The notes under the pieces: model-generated
What the model saw: the letters and a program-made list of their open reading frames with translations, nothing else
What the model was told of the DNA's origin: nothing
Database searches by the model: none
In this document: positions 7,913-14,797 of the stretch, one piece after another
Layout: each line of letters opens with the position of its first letter
Position numbering within the stretch: the first letter of the stretch is position 1
Translations under genes and position numbers: made by a program
IMG/VR virus record: IMGVR_UViG_3300027659_000229
Coordinates: 1-22,566 of that record
From: a virus
Strand: one strand, 5' to 3'
DNA length: 22,566 nucleotides

Positions 7913-7924
7913 GGTGTGTTCCTA

Positions 7925-10264
7925 TCAATTCAGAGTGGTTTCAACGCCAATGGCGCGGCCATCATTGCCACGCACAACGCGTTTCGGCGCCATCATCGCC
8001 TGGGCAAGCTGCGCCAGCGCTTGCGCTTGCATCATGGCGGCTTGCGCCTGTTGCTCGGCCTGCGCCGCCAATGTCTGGTTCAATGCGGCCATTGCCGCCG
8101 CTAATTCGCGCATCTGTGCCTCATTCTCTTCAAGCAAGGCTTCACGGTCAGGCAGTAGCGCATCCTTGCGGGCTTCGACCCGCGCCGCTTGGCTATCTTG
8201 CAATCGGGCAGCTTCGCTTTGCGCCTTCAATGCCACCTCGGCTTCGCGAATGGCAATCTCGCGCTCTTTGATCTGCGCTTCCATCGCCAAGCGCTGCGCT
8301 TCAAGCGCCAGCTTTTCTTGCTCAAGCTGCGCCTTGGCTTGCGCTTCGGCCTGCTTGGCTTGCATCTCCATCGCGGCGCGTTGCTGCTCGGCTTGCGCTT
8401 CTGCCGCCGCACGCTGCGCTTCTGCCGCCGCACCCTGATCCTGTTGTGGCGCCGGTTGCGCGGCAATCTTGCCCATGCGCTCTAGCGCGTCTTCCGCTTG
8501 GCGCCCTAGCTTGAAATTGCGCGCGAAGGCAGTCAGCAAATCCGCCACAACATCCATCGGCATAGCGCCAGCCTGCACCGCCGGCCCCACCGCCTGGATG
8601 AACCCGCCAAAGCCTTGCACAAACTCTGCCGCGTTTGTCTTCAACCGCGCAACATCAGCCTGCACCGTGCTGTCGGTTTCAATGTCCACCCGATAGCCGC
8701 GCATAGCATCGGAGCGAAGCACTTGCAGCACGTCATCCCATGAAGGGACAGTTAGTACTTGCTCAATCTCAGGCGGCACCGGCTGCCCGGATTGTTGCGC
8801 CATCATCGCCGCCTGTTGCGCCATCATCTTCTGTTGCGCTTGCGGCAAATCAACGCCGGTCATCAGGCCAAGCGTCTCAGGCTCAAATTTCTCGCCAATC
8901 AATTCGGCCATCAACCGCACGGCATCGCGCGCCATGCGTTGCACCTCGGCCTGCCGGTCCTGAATGCGGATCGAACCAAACTGGGCTTTGATCTGCTGCG
9001 CCGTGGCAGTCTCGCTCGCCACACTGGCGCCGCGCACAATGTCAGATAGGCCCGTGATTTCGTAAATGGTGGCCTTCAACGCCTCGCGGTGCTGCATAAG
9101 CTGGATGATGACAGAAACCAGCGTTTCAAGCGGCACGGGCCAGATTGCCTTGTCAAGCCCGCGCTCGGCAAACTGCATCGCGTTCTGAATTGGGACAAAT
9201 TCACCATCTTGGGCGCGGGCTAGTTTCTCAAATTCCTCAATATCTGAAGCATAGACACCACGATAGCGGCATTGCTCTACCAGCTTGTCAATCCGCCGCG
9301 TGACGTGATCAAGCTCCTCTGCCTGATCCTTGTAAAGCGAATACGGAACAATCGGCACAAGGCTTCCACTATCCACCACATCATAAATCGGACGCGGCAT
9401 TGGCCAGAAGTCTTGCAAACCAAGCGGATCATCCACACGCTTTAGGATTTTGGACGGCAATGATGGCGCGATGAAAAGAACCTCGCGCTCCTCCTTATCC
9501 CAAAGCTCATATACCGTGCCGCGCTTGAAAACGTCCGGCACGTCGCGCGGGTCAGAATTGCGCGCCCGCGCGTCATCGGTCACAATGTCAAGCGGCATGG
9601 TGGCGCCAATGTTGCCAAAGCGGTCTTTCAATTCATCGCGCGTTAGGCGATGCTCGAAGCCGATCCACGGCACTTCTTCCCACTTGCGGCCTGGCCCAAT
9701 GATGAAATCATGCCAGTCCACATGCTCAACGCAAACCTTCTGAAACACCAAGCGCGGCGCGGCGGGCTGCATGGCCTCGCCATCTTCCGCGTATTCTTCC
9801 GCCGCTTCCTGTTGTTCTTCCTCCGTTTCCTCAAAGGAAGGCTCGTAGCGCACACGCAACACGCCGCGCCCGGCCAGCACGCTGTCAAACACCGCCGCGC
9901 GCATGTTGCCGCCGAAATCATAAGCGTCGAAGGAATAGCTTAGGCTGCGCTCCAGCACCTGCGCGGCAACCTTGCCAGTCGCATCAGCATCACCAAAGCG
10001 GCGCCGCACGTCCGGGATTGGCGTGGAATTGTAGATGGCGGGCAACGTGATCTGCGTGTTTGCAAACAGGATATTGAATTTCTTGCCTTGGTTGTTCTTG
10101 CTGTCGCCACGGTAGCGCTCACGCGCCTCGCCAGCGCCCTTGCGCCAGTCGGCTTCATTCTTCCTCGCCAGCGCCACGCTGTCCAGCCATAGACGCGCAA
10201 GCCCGGCATCATCCTTGCCAGCGTCTTCGCGGTCTTCATAGGCCTCGGTGGCGCTGTCGCTCAT
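7925..10264 (-). CDS. Portal protein
   Basis: This 779-aa protein has the N-terminal pattern of podovirus-type portals. It starts with an acidic leader, then RYRGDSKNNQGKKFNILFAN and TQITLPAIYNSTPIPDVRRR at residues 50-90, then an all-alpha/beta core with YEPSFEETEEEQQEAAEEYA. After about residue 600 come long Ala/Gln/Glu helices with heptad character, the extended barrel region seen in large portals. About 780 residues is large but normal for this group. The portal is the dodecameric ring through which DNA enters and leaves the head. Its start overlaps the upstream membrane-protein stop by ATGA, and the terminase genes lie a short way upstream, as expected. Confidence 0.9.
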   Translation of the reverse strand: MSDSATEAYEDREDAGKDDAGLARLWLDSVALARKNEADWRKGAGEARERYRGDSKNNQGKKFNILFANTQITLPAIYNSTPIPDVRRRFGDADATGKVAAQVLERSLSYSFDAYDFGGNMRAAVFDSVLAGRGVLRVRYEPSFEETEEEQQEAAEEYAEDGEAMQPAAPRLVFQKVCVEHVDWHDFIIGPGRKWEEVPWIGFEHRLTRDELKDRFGNIGATMPLDIVTDDARARNSDPRDVPDVFKRGTVYELWDKEEREVLFIAPSLPSKILKRVDDPLGLQDFWPMPRPIYDVVDSGSLVPIVPYSLYKDQAEELDHVTRRIDKLVEQCRYRGVYASDIEEFEKLARAQDGEFVPIQNAMQFAERGLDKAIWPVPLETLVSVIIQLMQHREALKATIYEITGLSDIVRGASVASETATAQQIKAQFGSIRIQDRQAEVQRMARDAVRLMAELIGEKFEPETLGLMTGVDLPQAQQKMMAQQAAMMAQQSGQPVPPEIEQVLTVPSWDDVLQVLRSDAMRGYRVDIETDSTVQADVARLKTNAAEFVQGFGGFIQAVGPAVQAGAMPMDVVADLLTAFARNFKLGRQAEDALERMGKIAAQPAPQQDQGAAAEAQRAAAEAQAEQQRAAMEMQAKQAEAQAKAQLEQEKLALEAQRLAMEAQIKEREIAIREAEVALKAQSEAARLQDSQAARVEARKDALLPDREALLEENEAQMRELAAAMAALNQTLAAQAEQQAQAAMMQAQALAQLAQAMMAPKRVVRGNDGRAIGVETTLN

Positions 10265-10539
10265 GGGGTAGCTACCTCAATCAAAAACGCAACCAGCGCC
10301 GCCGCCAGCGCAGGCCAAGCGATGTCACGCCCAGCGCGCGGCTTCCACTGCCAGGGGTAAATTCGATTGCTGCCGAAATGCTCCTCAGATTGGCGCCGTT
10401 CCCGCCCCACATAGAAGCCAATCGCGAACGCGGCGCCAATCAGCGCAGGCAATCCCGCAAGCGCGCAAGGCAAGCCGATCAGCGCGGTTAGGGCTGCGCC
10501 TAAAAACGCGTGCGAAATGCCGGGAGTGATGCGGGTCAT
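10261..10539 (-). CDS. Small membrane protein upstream of portal
   Basis: This 92-aa protein has three probable membrane segments: around residues 10-27 (AFLGAALTALIGLPCALAGL), 29-44 (PALIGAAFAIGFYVGR) and 73-90 (IAWPALAAALVAFLIEVA). A polar segment RERRQSEEHFGSNRIYPWQW separates the second and third. I have met this GFYVGRERRQSEE layout as an unnamed phage membrane protein encoded next to packaging genes, but know no tested function. It overlaps the LamG-like gene and the portal gene by ATGA on either side. Three membrane segments and small size are compatible with a holin, but a late structural location without an endolysin nearby does not support that strongly. Confidence 0.78.
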   Translation of the reverse strand: MTRITPGISHAFLGAALTALIGLPCALAGLPALIGAAFAIGFYVGRERRQSEEHFGSNRIYPWQWKPRAGRDIAWPALAAALVAFLIEVATP

Positions 10540-11261
10540 AGGCCAAACCTCCCACGGTCGGCGTCAAAGTTTTGTGCTACTTGGGCTGGACTGAAGGCGA
10601 TGTTGTAAGCGCGCACGATTGCTACATTACACGCTAAAAACCCAACAGAAGCACTTTGGAATCGCGCTAAAACCATTTGAGTTGCAGCATTTAGCGATTG
10701 GGTAGACGCGGTATCGCCTACAACCAATACGCCATTGACAAAAATTTGCCGCGCGCCGGTAGTATTATTTCTAGTCGCTACGCTTTGTATCCAGTTACCA
10801 GTATTGTAGGTGCTGGTTGTCTTTAGGGTAGAATCTGGATTCCCATTACCGAACATGAGACGGCCCGCGCCAATCGCTAGACCAAAATCATTTCCTGGAC
10901 CGCTAACGTCTGCATCCAAAATAGCAAGGCCATCCCACCACTCGCCCGAACTAGACCCGCCGCTAGAAGTGGTATTAATCCACAACTCAAGGGAAAAAGA
11001 AGCGCCTACCGACCTAGGCATTGTAGCGAATTGAGTAGAGCCGTTAAAAGCGATCTGCCCACCATTTGCCGCGCTGAAAGTCGGGCCATTGATTAACGTG
11101 GCGTTGTTACCGTTCCCGCTAAGATCAGTCCAAGTTGCGCCAGTACCAGGGTAACTTGCCACATTGCCAGTATCTAAATCCATGACAAGGCCGCTGGTAA
11201 CGATGCCACCACCACCCGATGGCCTAGCAAGCATTGGGATGGAAATGCCCAGCGAAATCAT
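10536..11261 (-). CDS. Second LamG / concanavalin A-like domain protein
   Basis: A 241-aa protein with a hydrophobic Gly-rich start (PSGGGGIVTSGLVMDLDTGN) followed by WTDLSGNGNNATLINGPTFS, IAFNGSTQFATMP, FSLELWINTTSS and RQIFVNGVLV. These are clear LamG/ConA-like jelly-roll signatures, probably a sugar-binding fold. I start it at the ATG at 11259-11261, which overlaps the spike-base stop as TGATG, rather than at the TTG one codon further upstream. The gene looks poorer in GC than the terminase gene beside it. It may be an insertion into a core order of terminase, spike base, membrane protein and portal. It is similar in kind to the protein at 5700-6521 but not closely alike in sequence. Confidence 0.8.
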   Translation of the reverse strand: MISLGISIPMLARPSGGGGIVTSGLVMDLDTGNVASYPGTGATWTDLSGNGNNATLINGPTFSAANGGQIAFNGSTQFATMPRSVGASFSLELWINTTSSGGSSSGEWWDGLAILDADVSGPGNDFGLAIGAGRLMFGNGNPDSTLKTTSTYNTGNWIQSVATRNNTTGARQIFVNGVLVVGDTASTQSLNAATQMVLARFQSASVGFLACNVAIVRAYNIAFSPAQVAQNFDADRGRFGL

Positions 11262-11494
11262 CAATACAGCGCCACGATACTCGTTGCTGTGGTCGCCGCC
11301 ATCACGCGCCGCGCCATCACCGGCAGGATCGTGCCTGCTGGCACGCTTGAAAACGTGATGGACGTGTCTCGGTTAGGCATCTGCACCACCACATTGCCGG
11401 CGCCGCCGACATACAACGCGCGGCACGGGCCAAGCTCCGTTGTGTCGCTGGCCGTTACGGCTGCGGCGCCGCTCGCCGGGAAAGTTTCGCTCAT
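11261..11494 (-). CDS. Spike-base-like small protein (gene-transfer-agent type)
   Basis: The 77-aa product contains GPCRALYVGGAGNVVVQMPN, a segment beginning FSSVPAGTILPVMARRV and the C-terminus TTATSIVALY. This combination matches the 'spike base protein' family named after RCAP_rcc01079 of the Rhodobacter capsulatus gene transfer agent, as I remember it. Those proteins support head spikes on the particle surface. Its start overlaps the terminase stop by ATGA and its stop overlaps the LamG-like start, so a base protein and a sugar-binding protein may be made as partners. Size and ending are normal for the family. The assignment comes from remembered motif similarity. Confidence 0.78.
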   Translation of the reverse strand: MSETFPASGAAAVTASDTTELGPCRALYVGGAGNVVVQMPNRDTSITFSSVPAGTILPVMARRVMAATTATSIVALY

Positions 11495-12834
11495 TCGTAA
11501 TCCCCTCTCATGGCCGCGCGCCGCTGCAAGTGCCGCCGCGCCAATTCACCAAGGTTGATCTGCATTCCGCCCGGCGCTGCCTGGATAGCAAAGCGCGGTT
11601 GCTCGGGCGGTTTTTCAGGCCGCAATTCACGCCATGCCATTGCCATGTAGCGAAAGGCGTCCGCCGTGTGACTGGTCCAATCGTGGCGCGGTTCATCCCG
11701 AAACACGCGCTTTTTCTCGTCATAGTCGGCCCGGTATTGGCGCAGCGCCTCCAAGCCCTCGCGGCACTTGCTTTCATCAAACCAGCACCGCGCCATGGTC
11801 ACGCGCGCCGCGTTGATCCCATCCATGACCTTGCCGGCGCGCAACACGCGGGGCACTCGCCCGGTCAATTCCCGGAAAGTCTCGATCCGCGTCCGGCCCG
11901 TCCCCAGGTCCCGCGCCTTGGCATCATGCGGCAGGTAATCGTGCCCGTATTGGTAGCCCTTGGCAGCCAGAACCGCCGCGTAATGCGGCAGGCCGTGGCC
12001 GTTCGCCTCGTAGTGATCAATCACCCGGATCTGGTTAGCCGCCACCTGGAAGAACCATATGGCCGTGCTGTCACCGACGCCCAAATCCCAAGCCGTATGC
12101 ACCTTCAAGGCCGGATCAGCCGGCACATGACAGATACGCCCGGCTTCCTCAGCCTGGGCAATCTCTCGCCCGTAATACGCGCCGATAATCGCCGCGTCGA
12201 AGCTGCATTCCCATTCCTGGGCATATTGCTCGGGCGTCATTACCGCCCGCGCGGCTTCCAATTCACCTGGGGCAATTAGGCCCGTCTCGGAAGCCCGTAG
12301 CATGGCCCGAAACCAGTCGGGCGATGATGCGCCCTCCCATATCTCCCAAAAGGCGTTGCGGCCCTTTGGCGTCCCGATAAACGTCGCCCAGCCTTCCCGA
12401 TCAGCAAGCGCAGGGCGGATCACCTCCGGCAAGATGGCCGGGGGCATGTCCGCATATTCATCCAGCACCACGCCATCAAAATACAGGCCGCGTAACCGTT
12501 CGTAGTTTTCGGCCCCGTAAAGCCGAATGCGCGCCCCGTTCGGCAGGTCGCACCGCAACTCGCTTTCGTGCCAAGCCGCTCCCGGTATAGCCCGCGTGAA
12601 TTGCTTCACATAGCCCCAAGCGATGTCCTTTGCCTGGACATATAACGGCGCCACATAGGCGAAGCGCGGGTTAGGCTTGGTGCAGCGCAATGCCGCGTCA
12701 ACCAAGTCTGCCACACAGGCCACCGTCTTGCCCGCGCGCCGATGCGCCACAAGGCAGGCCCAGCGTTCCCGGCGCCGATGAAATGGCGCGAATTGCTCCC
12801 GCGCCCGATAGCCAAGGTCAATCACGCGCGACAT
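11491..12834 (-). CDS. terL: Terminase large subunit
   Basis: This 447-aa protein is the DNA-packaging motor. The ATPase domain has a Walker A at residues 29-37 (VAHRRAGKT), Walker B with catalytic Glu at 122-127 (VVLDEY), and a coupling motif FIGTPKG at 152-158. The nuclease domain shows Asp at 250 (AWDLGVGDST), Asp at 304 (LPHDAKARD) and HDWTSHTADAFRYM near 385-398, an RNase-H-like metal-binding set. Length and motif order are complete. The start lies two bases after the small-subunit stop. The motif order and portal type point to a podovirus-like packaging system, probably headful, but the end type cannot be decided here. Confidence 0.93.
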   Translation of the reverse strand: MSRVIDLGYRAREQFAPFHRRRERWACLVAHRRAGKTVACVADLVDAALRCTKPNPRFAYVAPLYVQAKDIAWGYVKQFTRAIPGAAWHESELRCDLPNGARIRLYGAENYERLRGLYFDGVVLDEYADMPPAILPEVIRPALADREGWATFIGTPKGRNAFWEIWEGASSPDWFRAMLRASETGLIAPGELEAARAVMTPEQYAQEWECSFDAAIIGAYYGREIAQAEEAGRICHVPADPALKVHTAWDLGVGDSTAIWFFQVAANQIRVIDHYEANGHGLPHYAAVLAAKGYQYGHDYLPHDAKARDLGTGRTRIETFRELTGRVPRVLRAGKVMDGINAARVTMARCWFDESKCREGLEALRQYRADYDEKKRVFRDEPRHDWTSHTADAFRYMAMAWRELRPEKPPEQPRFAIQAAPGGMQINLGELARRHLQRRAAMRGDYE

Positions 12835-12836
12835 GG

Positions 12837-13202
12837 TTAATCCTCCGCGCGGGGCACTCCGGTAACGATGGTGAAGGCCAGCGGCGCGTCAGCATCGCCG
12901 GAAACAGTCTGTTTGCTCTCTGGCGGCATGATGCGGTTCAGCAAGTCCACCGCCGCCGCATGGCCGGAAGGATTGTGCTCATCCGTCGCCCGCGCCAGTT
13001 GCGCTTCGAGAATTTCATCCTTGCGAGCCGCAATCTTCGCCCGTATCTCTGCCGCGACCTCATGACCCGCGCGCTTGGCGTCCGGGGATGGCTGCGTGTC
13101 GGCAGTATAGGCCTCGCGCCCGTTCCCACGTCTGGCGCCCTTGGCAGGCCCGCCGTAGCCGGGACCGTTGCCTTTGCGGGTCGCGCTGGTGCGACCGCCC
13201 AT
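12837..13202 (-). CDS. terS: Terminase small subunit-like protein
   Basis: The 121-aa product starts with a basic, Gly-rich region (MGGRTSATRKGNGPGYGGPA). It ends with helices (VAAEIRAKIAARKDEILEAQ, then AAAVDLLNRIMPPESK) and an acidic tail. It has the size and helical makeup of small terminase subunits and lies two bases before the large subunit gene. I start it at the ATG at 13200-13202 because that ATG overlaps the stop of the short ORF at 13202-13237 (TAATG). An upstream ATG at 13250 would add 16 residues but has no ribosome binding site and lies in the structured region. It would recognise the phage DNA start site. Sequence identity alone would not prove the role. Confidence 0.72.
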   Translation of the reverse strand: MGGRTSATRKGNGPGYGGPAKGARRGNGREAYTADTQPSPDAKRAGHEVAAEIRAKIAARKDEILEAQLARATDEHNPSGHAAAVDLLNRIMPPESKQTVSGDADAPLAFTIVTGVPRAED

Positions 13203-13237
13203 TAGTATTTCTTGCCGCCCTTGCGCTTCGTGCCCAT
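13202..13237 (-). CDS. 11-codon ORF (MGTKRKGGKKY) coupled to the small terminase gene
   Basis: A GGAGAG ribosome binding site lies five bases before the ATG at 13235-13237, much better than any site before the small-subunit start. The peptide is strongly basic, with six Lys/Arg in 11 residues. Its stop overlaps the small-subunit ATG as TAATG, so ribosomes finishing it could restart there. It could be a true micro-protein or merely a leader that loads ribosomes for the terminase. Confidence 0.5.
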   Translation of the reverse strand: MGTKRKGGKKY

Positions 13238-13249
13238 CGTGTCTCTCCA

Positions 13250-13573
13250 TGAAAATGCTGAAGCCGCTCAGGCTAACCGGAGCGGCTTCGAATGCTCCTC
13301 CTGCGCTTGGCAGGTGAGACGATGCCCCGGGCCTTGTGGGGCTCCGGGCGGTTAAAGTGGTGGGCCTAGGTCGCCAGTTATTCCCCGGCTGGGGCGACTC
13401 CGCGGGACGCGTAAGCGTTTCGCCCTTTCGGGCTCGTCAGCCGCGCAAAATGCCGGGCTAGATGTTCACTTGCTTCACCCACCTGGTGAACCCACGGCTA
13501 TCCCCGGCAGCCTTGCTAGGCTCCGGGCGCAGAAAGTCAATGATAAAGCCCCCCTACAAATAATTCAGAGGCT
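13250..13573 (-). ncRNA. Structured intergenic RNA candidate between aaRS-like gene and terminase
   Basis: This 325-nt gap holds no convincing gene but many compact inverted repeats. They are a 10-bp perfect stem at 13260-13269 with 13280-13289; a hairpin at 13326-13348; an 8-bp stem with a 2-nt bulge at 13370-13377 with 13389-13398; a 5-bp stem at 13401-13405 with 13441-13445 enclosing two small hairpins, one with a GAAA tetraloop on the minus strand; a 6-bp hairpin at 13474-13490; and a hairpin at 13503-13527. The hairpins at 13326-13348 and 13503-13527 are near-copies. A 7-bp pairing of 13451-13457 with 13503-13509 competes with the last hairpin. It could be a separate RNA or the leader of terminase mRNA. 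Transcription itself is inferred. Confidence 0.45.
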
Positions 13574-13579
13574 TGTCAA
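13551..13579 (-). promoter_or_regulatory. Possible promoter for structured RNA and terminase genes
   Basis: A consensus -35 box TTGACA (13574-13579) overlaps the end of the aaRS-like gene. A 17-base spacer leads to a poor -10, TAGGGG (13551-13556). The -35 is shared in form (GCTTGAC) with the better promoter at 15122-15150. The weak -10 leaves this tentative, and it might need an activator. Confidence 0.35.
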
Positions 13580-14232
13580 GCGGTTTTCAGCGCCATCAGC
13601 CTATCAAGCCCGATGGCCACCTCAAACACCATGCCGTCGGGCCAATCCGTCCGCTCGGAGCATCCCGCCACCTCTAGGCCCTGAATGTGCCAGTCCACCG
13701 TCCGTCGGCTGTAATGCGGCAGGTCATCAGCCGGGGCAGCCTCGCCGCCAAAGCGCGCGGTCAGGGCATCCAGCGCCGCGCCGATGTAGTCCGCCTTGGT
13801 GTCAGGCCGGCAGAATAGCTGGAACTCCTGTTGCCAAAACTCCCGCAGGCGCAGCTTGGTGGCGCGCATGGTCTCGCCGTGCGCTTCGTCCCGGAAGGAC
13901 TTCCCGGCTTGCCAAAGGCACACCGGCAGGCGCTTCATGCGCTGCGCTTGCTGGGGAAACAGGGCGCCAAGCGCCGCAAACGTGCCAGCCGTAGTCTCAG
14001 GCCGCAAATATCCGCGATCAGTGCCGAGAAGCTCAAACCCGGCCTTGATATGCCCGCCAAGATGCTCGGCAGGCGTAAGGATTGGCGTCTCGACCCGGAG
14101 CATAGTCACGGCAGGGTTAAGCGCCTGCCAAGCGTCCCGCACAATCACGGCAATCAGCCGGATCAGCGCGTCGCGTTCTTCGATTTCGCGCTCAGTCCAA
14201 AGGACGGTCGCATTGCCGAATAGGGGTATCAT
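13576..14232 (-). CDS. Stand-alone class II aminoacyl-tRNA synthetase core, glycyl-tRNA synthetase-like
   Basis: The 218-aa protein has the order of a class II synthetase catalytic core. Motif 1-like VETPILTP lies at residues 47-54. The amino-acid loop YLRPETTAGTF at 75-85 resembles the RPETAQG segment of glycyl-tRNA synthetase. Motif 2 is SFRDE (112-116) followed by LRLREFWQQEFQLF (127-140). AGCSERTDW (189-197) resembles the substrate-binding GIADRSDY region. Motif 3 is FEVAIGLDR (203-211). The ATP-binding Arg residues of motifs 2 and 3 (R114, R211) are present, so it could form an aminoacyl-adenylate. Motif 3 has EVA where family members usually have EPS. Bacterial homodimeric enzymes exceed 400 residues; here the anticodon-binding domain is absent. 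AAAGGAG precedes the ATG. It could act on a minimal tRNA-like RNA, a carrier, or another acceptor; that is unknown. Confidence 0.8.
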   Translation of the reverse strand: MIPLFGNATVLWTEREIEERDALIRLIAVIVRDAWQALNPAVTMLRVETPILTPAEHLGGHIKAGFELLGTDRGYLRPETTAGTFAALGALFPQQAQRMKRLPVCLWQAGKSFRDEAHGETMRATKLRLREFWQQEFQLFCRPDTKADYIGAALDALTARFGGEAAPADDLPHYSRRTVDWHIQGLEVAGCSERTDWPDGMVFEVAIGLDRLMALKTA

Positions 14233-14257
14233 GTCGCTCCTTTCAAAATTGCCCGGT

Positions 14258-14331
14258 CCTGACCATCACGGGATTGTGACAACCCCTTGGGCCGTGTTGA
14301 CGCTCGCCCTTTCGGGGTCGCGCTGGTCAGG
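14258..14331 (-). promoter_or_regulatory. Structured leader of the aaRS-like gene
   Basis: The 144-nt gap between the HTH gene and the aaRS-like gene is bounded by an exact 8-bp inverted repeat, CCTGACCA (14258-14265) with TGGTCAGG (14324-14331). Inside lies TCACGGGATTGTGA (4-bp stem) and, on the minus strand, a CCC-GAAA-GGG hairpin. The 13-nt string TCGCCCTTTCGGG (14304-14316, plus strand) recurs exactly at 13420-13432 in the downstream gap. A further 6-bp hairpin (14382-14398) covers the end of the HTH gene. It may be a cis-regulatory leader. Confidence 0.4.
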
Positions 14332-14376
14332 TCGATCCGCCAGCCGGGCGCCAGCGTTGAAGCTTCCAAGGGGCAT

Positions 14377-14583
14377 TCAGTCCCGGCGCGGTGCCGGGTT
14401 ATCTTGCAGAAACGCGTTCCATATGCGGCAGCGCTCCAGCAGCGCCACCACCGGCCCCGGCACGGCCCTTGTCCCGTCGCACCATCGGCGCACGGTGCGG
14501 GCGTCCACCAAGGCCAAGCGCGCAAAGCCGACCTGGGATAGCCCAAGGTCGGCAAGGGCGGCGCGGAATTGGTCAGGGGTCAT
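14377..14583 (-). CDS. Small XRE/Cro-like helix-turn-helix protein
   Basis: This 68-aa protein begins MTPDQFRAALADLGLSQVGF and continues with ARLALVDARTVRRWCDGTRA. That is the LSQ-x4-A-x-L-x-V-x3-TVRRW spacing of a lambda-repressor-type helix-turn-helix, as used to bind operators or plasmid and phage partition sites. The rest, VPGPVVALLERC, is the usual continuation. It stands alone without a dimerisation domain. Its ATG overlaps the upstream stop by ATGA, and the last codons are overlaid by a GC-rich hairpin. It may regulate the promoter at 15122-15150 or the aaRS-like gene, but no operator repeats were clear to me. Confidence 0.8.
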   Translation of the reverse strand: MTPDQFRAALADLGLSQVGFARLALVDARTVRRWCDGTRAVPGPVVALLERCRIWNAFLQDNPAPRRD

Positions 14584-14786
14584 GCGTTGAGGTACCCGCG
14601 CATTGCTTCGGCGGCAGCAATAGGGCTCATTGGATAGGGCCCAATGGTGCGGCGTCCAGCTTTGGGGACAAGCTGAGCAATTTGGATTGTGTCGATATAG
14701 CCGTTTGCGTCATGCTTGACTTGCACTTTGGCGCCTGTAGCGCGCATTAGGTTTACAAGCTGCTCAAGCTCTTTCGTGCTGGTCAT
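14580..14786 (-). CDS. Small unknown phage protein
   Basis: The 68-aa product begins MTSTKELEQLVNLMRATGAK. It has a short beta stretch (VQVKHDANGYIDTIQI) and ends IGPYPMSPIAAAEAMRGYLN, an ending I have seen in other small phage proteins of unknown role. I start it at the ATG at 14784-14786, which has AAGGGG seven bases upstream; an ATG 19 codons earlier lies across the upstream gene's stop region and lacks a site. The protein is soluble with no Cys. Its stop overlaps the HTH start, so the two are likely produced together. Confidence 0.65.
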   Translation of the reverse strand: MTSTKELEQLVNLMRATGAKVQVKHDANGYIDTIQIAQLVPKAGRRTIGPYPMSPIAAAEAMRGYLNA

Positions 14787-14797
14787 GGCGCGGCCCC

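Noticed and set aside
11440-12279. 279-codon plus-strand open frame
   Set aside because: It is antisense to the terminase large subunit, which has complete ATPase and nuclease motifs.
13451-13509. tRNA-like shape with a 7-bp acceptor-like stem
   Set aside because: Only 59 nt, no proper T-arm or anticodon arm, and no CCA. It is listed as part of the structured region rather than as a tRNA gene.
14229-14555. 108-codon minus-strand open frame
   Set aside because: It overlaps the HTH gene in another frame and runs through the structured leader; composition is Arg/Trp-rich and unnatural.
13796-14590. 264-codon plus-strand open frame
   Set aside because: It is antisense to the synthetase-like gene and the HTH gene, both supported by motifs; a product of high GC.
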